From positions 1-28,990 of the forward strand of contig CAZXMB010000011.1 of assembly GCA_964641715.1 (NCBI GenBank): a DNA stretch of 28,990 bases, read 5' to 3'. A program made the position numbers and the translations under genes. Below are positions 24,893 to 28,990 of the stretch, in pieces; within the stretch, counting starts at the first letter, position 1; each line of letters begins with the position of its first letter. Under the pieces are notes generated by a model that was given only the letters and a program-made list of their open reading frames with translations, did not search any database and was not told the origin of the DNA. This DNA is from CAZXMB01 sp964641715. Its GTDB lineage: Bacteria; Desulfobacterota; BSN033; UBA1163.

Positions 24893-27800
24893 ATGGAAAA
24901 AGAACAAACGCAGCAGCTTTATAAGAGTTTCGGAGACATTCGTTTTGGAGACGTCATGGTTGTCGGTGGAGGGGTCAGCGGTGTCCAGGCCTCTCTGGAT
25001 CTTGCCACTGCGGGTTTTAAGGTTTACCTGGTCGACAAGGCACCTGCCATTGGCGGCCATATGGCACAGCTTGACAAGACCTTTCCCACCAATGACTGCT
25101 CCATCTGAATACTTGCCCCCAAACTGGTCGAGGTCGGCCGGCATCCCAATATAGAGGTTCTGACCTACACTGAAGTTGACCGTGTCGAGGGGGAAGCGGG
25201 GGACTTCAGGGTCACCCTGATCAAAAAGCCCAGGTATATCATCGAGAGCAAATGCACGGGGTGTACGACCTGTGTTGAATACTGTCCGGTCAAATACCCT
25301 GATCAATTTAATCAGGAGATCTCGAAAAATAAGGCCGTCCATATCTATTTTGCTCAGGCCATTCCTCTGATCACATATATCGATGAAAGCTGCATTTACC
25401 TGAAGGAGAAAAAATGCCGCATTTGCGAATCTGTCTGTAAGAATAACGCCATTGATTTGAATCAAAAGGCGGAAAAAGTAGAAGTAAAAGTGGCGGCGAT
25501 TATTCTGTCCCCTGGTCTTGAGCCGTATGATCCTAAGGTGGGCAATGAATATGGTTACCGAAAGTTCGAGAACGTGGTCACCAGCATGGACTATGAGCGA
25601 CTGTTATGCGCCACTGGCCCGTACGAAGGTGAGATCCTGCGTGCTTCAGACAGGAAGCATCCTCATAAAATAGCCTGGATTCAATGCGTCGGTTCCAGAC
25701 AGGTGAACCCCATGGGTGGCAACAGCTACTGCTCAGCCGTATGTTGCACCTATACCCAGAAACAGGTCATTCTGACAAAAGATCATGATGCAGAGGCAGA
25801 ATGCACGATCTTCCATAACGACATTCGTTCCTATGGCAAGGATTTTGAGCGGTTCTTTCAAAGGACAGAGAGGCTCCCTGGAATCCGGTTTATAAGAAGC
25901 TATACATCCATCGTAAGGGAAGATCCGAAAACCAAGAGTGTCACCGTGCGGTATTCTACCCCCGAAGAGGGAGTAAAAGAGGAAGAGTTCGATATGGTGG
26001 TGTTATCCGTTGGGTTGAATCCTCCTGCGGATGCGAAGAATCTTGGAGATAAGTTCGGCATCGAACTCAATTCTCACGATTTTTGTAAGGTCAATCCTGT
26101 CAATCCTATGGAGACCTCACGCCCGGGGATTTTCATTAGCGGGGCCTTCCAGGGTCCCATTGATATTCCTGAATCGGTTTTTAGCGCCAGCGGGGCTGGC
26201 TCCCAATGCGGTGAACTCCTTGACTACCGGAGGGGTAAGCTGACCAAAGAAAGAATATACCCGGAAGAAAAGGATGTCTCCAAAGAGGAACCGAGGATAG
26301 GGGTTTTTGTGTGCCATTGCGGGGCAAATATCGGAAGAGTGGTCAATGTCCCTTCCACAGTGGAATATGCATTAACCTTACCCAACGTGGTCTATGCCCA
26401 GGAACAATTGTTCTCATGTGCTGCTAATTGTGCCAAAGAGATAACAGACATGACAAAGGAGAAGGGGCTCAATCGGGTGGTGGTCGCCGCCTGTAGCCCA
26501 AGGACCCTTGAATCGTTATTCCGGGACACGGTTCGGGAGGCGGGAATTAATCAATATTACTATGAGATGGCTAATATCAGGGAGCATAACTCATGGGTTC
26601 ACTCTCGAGAAAAGGAGGAAGCCACCGAGAAGGCAAAGGATATTATCCGGATGTCAGTCGCAAGAGCTTGCCATCTGGAACCCCTTCAGGAATTTGATCT
26701 GCCGGTCAACAAGGCGGCATTGGTGGTCGGCGGAGGTATTGCCGGTATGACATGTGCTCTCTCCATGGCCAACCAGGGGCATGAGGTTCACCTGGTGGAG
26801 AAGGATAGAGACCTTGGGGGAACAGCGAAAAAGATCCATTCCACCCTGGAGGGCCTGGATGTTCAGGCTTATTTGCATGATCTTATAAAAAAGGTATATC
26901 AACACCCCTTCGTCCATGTCTATACGAATGCGACGATCACAGAGGCTATCGGTTATGTTGGGAATTTCTTAACCAGGATTAAGTTCGAAGGAAGAGTCAC
27001 AGAGATAAGACATGGTGCCACGGTTATCGCTATAGGGGCTGATATCTATCAACCCACCGAATACCTTTATGGAAAAGATGACAGGGTGATGACCCACCTT
27101 GAGCTGGAAGAGAAGATCAACAGAGGAGATGAAAAGGTCATCCATGCGAAAAGTCTCGTGATGATCCAATGCGTCGGCTGTAGAAATGAAGACAGAAATT
27201 ATTGCAGCCGGATATGCTGCAGCGAGTCCATCAAGAACGCATTGAAACTCAAAGAGATCAATCCCGGGATGGATATCTACATCCTCTTCAGGGATATCAG
27301 GACCTATGGTTTCCGAGAGGATTATTACAGGGAGGCGGCCGATAAAGATGTAAAGTTCATCCGTTATGAACCGCAGGATAAACCCCAGGTGGAGATGGTT
27401 CAGGAGGGAGGCAAAAGCATTCTGCGGGTGACTGCGACAGATTATATCTTGGGCCAGAGGCTTGAAATAGATGCCGATATCATCTCATTGGCGGCTGCCA
27501 TTATTCCCGCGGCAGGAAGCAGGGAAATATCCCAATTATTCAAGGTCTCTTTGGGCACGGATGGTTTCTTCCAGGAAGCCCATGTCAAATTGAGGCCGGT
27601 TGAGTTTGCGGCCGACGGCATTTACCTCTGTGGAATGGCCCATTATCCCAAGCATATACCGGAAGCGATTAACCACGCCTACGGGGCTGCTGGCCGGGTC
27701 CTGACGCTTCTCTCCCATGATACCGTCATTGCCTCCGGATCTGTATGCGAGGCGGATGAGAAAAAATGCATAGGTTGCGGAGCCTGTATCTCAGCTTGCA

Positions 27801-27979
27801 CGTATGGTGCCATCGAGTTTCGTGAGACACGACAGGGCAAAAAGGCTTCGGTGAATCCCGTTCTCTGTAAAGGAGATGGGCTCTGTAACTCAAAGTGCCC
27901 TACGGGGGCAATTCGACTGAAGCACTTTACCGATGAAGAACTATTAGCCGAAATTGATGCGGCAGTTGAGATTGCGTAA
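24893..27979 (+). CDS. bamE: Selenocysteine-containing HdrA-like flavoprotein with two FAD modules, BamE-like
   Basis: Reading TGA 25106-25108 as selenocysteine gives one 1028-residue protein; TGA falls in FPTNDCSI-U-ILAPKLVE, where HdrA proteins carry Cys. HdrA is the flavin site of electron bifurcation. Module 1: FAD loop GGGVSG (25-30), Sec72, clusters C121/124/127/131 and C167/175/178/182, then FAD domain to about 465. Module 2: HdrA-type start VFVCHCGANIG near 475, FSCAANCAKE, second FAD loop GGGIAG near 610, no matching Cys/Sec motif there, and C-terminal ferredoxin CIGCGACISAC plus CKGDGLCNSKC (about 959-1003). Start ATG 24893 has AAGGA upstream. Frame on both sides of TGA is the same and family homology is continuous, so this is not a frameshift. 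Naive annotation would start near 25457 or call a pseudogene. Confidence 0.9.
25106..25108 (+). other. In-frame TGA decoded as selenocysteine (Sec72 of the HdrA-like protein)
   Basis: The codon lies in the HdrA motif DCS-x-C-IL-x-P and replaces the second Cys. The family signature resumes immediately after it in the same frame. Confidence 0.9.
25124..25141 (+). promoter_or_regulatory. Candidate bacterial SECIS hairpin of the HdrA-like gene
   Basis: CTGGTCG, loop AGGT, CGGCCGG form a 7-bp stem (two G-U pairs). The loop begins 22 bases after the TGA, within the range of known bacterial SECIS elements. The loop AGGU followed by C is the same as in the E. coli fdhF SECIS loop as I recall it. Confidence 0.65.
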
Positions 27980-28011
27980 AATAAGGCCAGGGTAAGGGTG
28001 AGGAGGCCAGT

Positions 28012-28104
28012 TTGGGCAAAGTGAAGGGTGTTGTAAGAATTTTAATGCTAATGGCCCAACCCATTTACTTTTATTCTCTACCTAAGGAAGTGAGACAAGA
28101 ATGA
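28012..28104 (+). CDS. Possible 30-codon leader peptide coupled to the BamF-like gene
   Basis: A TTG at 28012 lies 5 bases after a perfect AGGAGG (28001-28006). The frame stays open for 30 codons, and its TGA overlaps the bamF start codon as ATGA (28101-28104). The peptide contains a hydrophobic stretch (VVRILMLMAQPIYFYSL). No homology is recognised and an open frame this short can arise by chance. If real, it would couple ribosome arrival to bamF initiation, whose own AAGGAAG box is 11 bases away. Confidence 0.3.
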   Translation: MGKVKGVVRILMLMAQPIYFYSLPKEVRQE

Positions 28105-28937
28105 GCGCGGGACTTAAATTTAAACCAAGAATCATCGGCTTTGTATGCCATTGGTGAGCATACGGCGCCGCTGACATGGCTGGAGTTTCCAGACTGCAAT
28201 ATACAACTGAAGCGAGGTTGATCCGAGTCATGTGTTCCGGTCGAGTTGACCTGGAATTTGTACTTCGGGCTTTCTCGAACGGAATGGATGGCGTGTTTAT
28301 TGGCGGGTGCCGTTTGAATGAATGTAATTATATTACTCATGGAAATTACCATGCGCTCAATATGGTACTCCTCTGCAGGAGACTCATGGAACACATAGGC
28401 CTGAACCCGGAGAGATTAAGGATCGAATTTATGTCCTCCGCTGAAGGGATCCTTTTTGCCGAAGTGATGGGTGAGTTTGGCAATAAGGTGAAAGAGTTGG
28501 GACCGCTTGGCAAAGGGGAGGGGATAGAAGAAAATGAATTAAAATCCAAACTTGCGGAGCTTAGAAGGTTAGTTCCCTACATTAAGATGGTGAAAAATGA
28601 GAAGCTGGCATCACGCCTTACTCATGCAGAAGAATATGACAAACTTTTCACCCGGGATGAAATAGAAAAGTTACTGAGCGAAGTCCTCTCCTACTATATC
28701 GACCCGGAAAAGTGCCAGGCCTGCATGACCTGTGCAAAGAGATGCCCTGCTGAGGCCATCCTCAGTGCCAAGAACCAGATCCATGTCATTGATCAGGAGA
28801 AATGTATAAAATGCGGGACCTGCTTCGAAGTTTGCCCCCCCAAATTTAATGCGGTGATGAAGATCCCTGGCGGGCCTGTTCCGCCTCCGCTTCCTGAAGA
28901 AAAAAGAAAGATCGTCAGGAAGAGTAAGGAAAAATAA
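28101..28937 (+). CDS. bamF: Selenocysteine-containing MvhD-like electron-transfer protein with C-terminal ferredoxin, BamF-like
   Basis: ATG 28101 with TGA 28155-28157 read as selenocysteine gives 278 residues. The N-terminal half is the MvhD/VhuD family: FKPRIIGFVCHW-U-AYGAAD, where the usual motif is C-x2-C. Later come VMCSGRVDLEFVLRAF and GGCRLNECNY, a site expected to hold a 2Fe-2S cluster. The C-terminal half is a two-cluster ferredoxin (CQACMTCAKRCP and CIKCGTCFEVCPP, from about residue 205). MvhD links an electron donor to HdrA; in class II benzoyl-CoA reductase BamF plays this part and is a known selenoprotein. Starting at the next ATG (28176) would remove the conserved C-x2-Sec motif, so the short version is wrong. 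It follows bamE by 121 bases. Confidence 0.9.
28155..28157 (+). other. In-frame TGA decoded as selenocysteine (Sec19 of the MvhD-like protein)
   Basis: It sits in CHW-U-AYGAAD, exactly at the second cysteine of the MvhD C-x2-C motif. Conserved sequence lies on both sides in one frame. Confidence 0.9.
28180..28192 (+). promoter_or_regulatory. Candidate bacterial SECIS hairpin of the MvhD-like gene
   Basis: CTGGA, loop GTT, TCCAG is a perfect 5-bp stem with a small G/U loop, beginning 22 bases after the TGA. Length and loop fit loose bacterial SECIS rules; the lower stem is irregular. Confidence 0.55.
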
Positions 28938-28947
28938 AGAGAGGCTT

Positions 28948-28981
28948 GATTACTGAGATTTTAAAAAAGATTACATAGATT
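28948..28981 (-). repeat. Two inverted-orientation copies of the GATTAC-AGATT motif after bamF
   Basis: GATTACTGAGATT at 28948-28960 and GATTACATAGATT at 28969-28981 are reverse complements of the motif in the bamC-D and bamD-E gaps, 21 bp apart. They begin 11 bases past the bamF stop. The window ends here. Confidence 0.65.
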
Positions 28982-28990
28982 TTTCTTTAC

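Noticed and set aside
25106..25108. Nonsense mutation or pseudogene in the HdrA-like gene
   Set aside because: The frame is unchanged across the TGA, the codon is at a conserved Cys column, a SECIS-like hairpin follows, and the neighbouring gene shows the same pattern at its own Cys motif.
24704..25465. Minus-strand 253-residue open frame spanning the Sec codon
   Set aside because: It is antisense to bamD and the start of the HdrA-like gene and shows no protein family features.
24893..28937. Alternative genetic code with TGA as a sense codon
   Set aside because: Several nearby genes (pgsA, ssb, ggt, glgP, the FAD oxidoreductase) end in TGA at the normal family length.

Overview
The window looks like a contig from an anaerobic deltaproteobacterium (Desulfobacterota, possibly a syntroph or sulfate reducer, probably a metagenome-assembled genome). 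The grounds are a benzoyl-CoA-reductase-like bamBCDEF cluster, HdrA/MvhD-type selenoproteins, a tripartite tricarboxylate transporter, and mixed housekeeping blocks typical of that group. Two runs of exactly 100 N (5232-5331 and 21645-21744) are scaffold gaps of unknown true length. TGA is an ordinary stop in several genes here (pgsA, ssb, ggt, glgP, the FAD oxidoreductase), so the genetic code is standard.

Left third (1-9052, all minus strand): queA-tgt-yajC, then rpsF-ssb-rpsR-[gap]-rplI-dnaB-pgsA-eno and a PaaK-type CoA ligase. These are tRNA queuosine synthesis, a Sec accessory subunit, ribosomal proteins, the replicative helicase, phospholipid synthesis and glycolysis, mostly tightly spaced. 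A long imperfect inverted repeat separates yajC from the rpsF promoter.

Middle (9053-20184): purM, a DUF523 protein and an FAD oxidoreductase on plus; a small acidic hypothetical on minus; glycogen phosphorylase on plus. Then comes a minus-strand operon tctC-tctB-tctA-ggt (three-component uptake system plus gamma-glutamyltransferase).

Right third (20185-28990, plus strand): a near-consensus promoter with an operator-like palindrome drives a tiny DUF2080/AbrB-like protein and a GNAT acetyltransferase. A second promoter precedes the main operon: tungsten AOR-family subunit (bamB-like, interrupted by a gap), Fe-S subunit (bamC-like), HdrCB-like subunit (bamD-like), a large two-module HdrA (bamE-like) and an MvhD-ferredoxin protein (bamF-like). 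The last two each contain one in-frame TGA exactly where the family has a conserved cysteine. Each TGA is followed at the right distance by a hairpin resembling a bacterial SECIS, so both are read here as selenoproteins split only by naive ORF calling. Together B-F would form an electron-bifurcating complex that drives a very low potential reduction, most likely of an aromatic acyl-CoA; the substrate is inferred. A 13-bp motif recurs about every 21-23 bp in three of the operon's intergenic or flanking gaps. The operon probably continues past the right edge.
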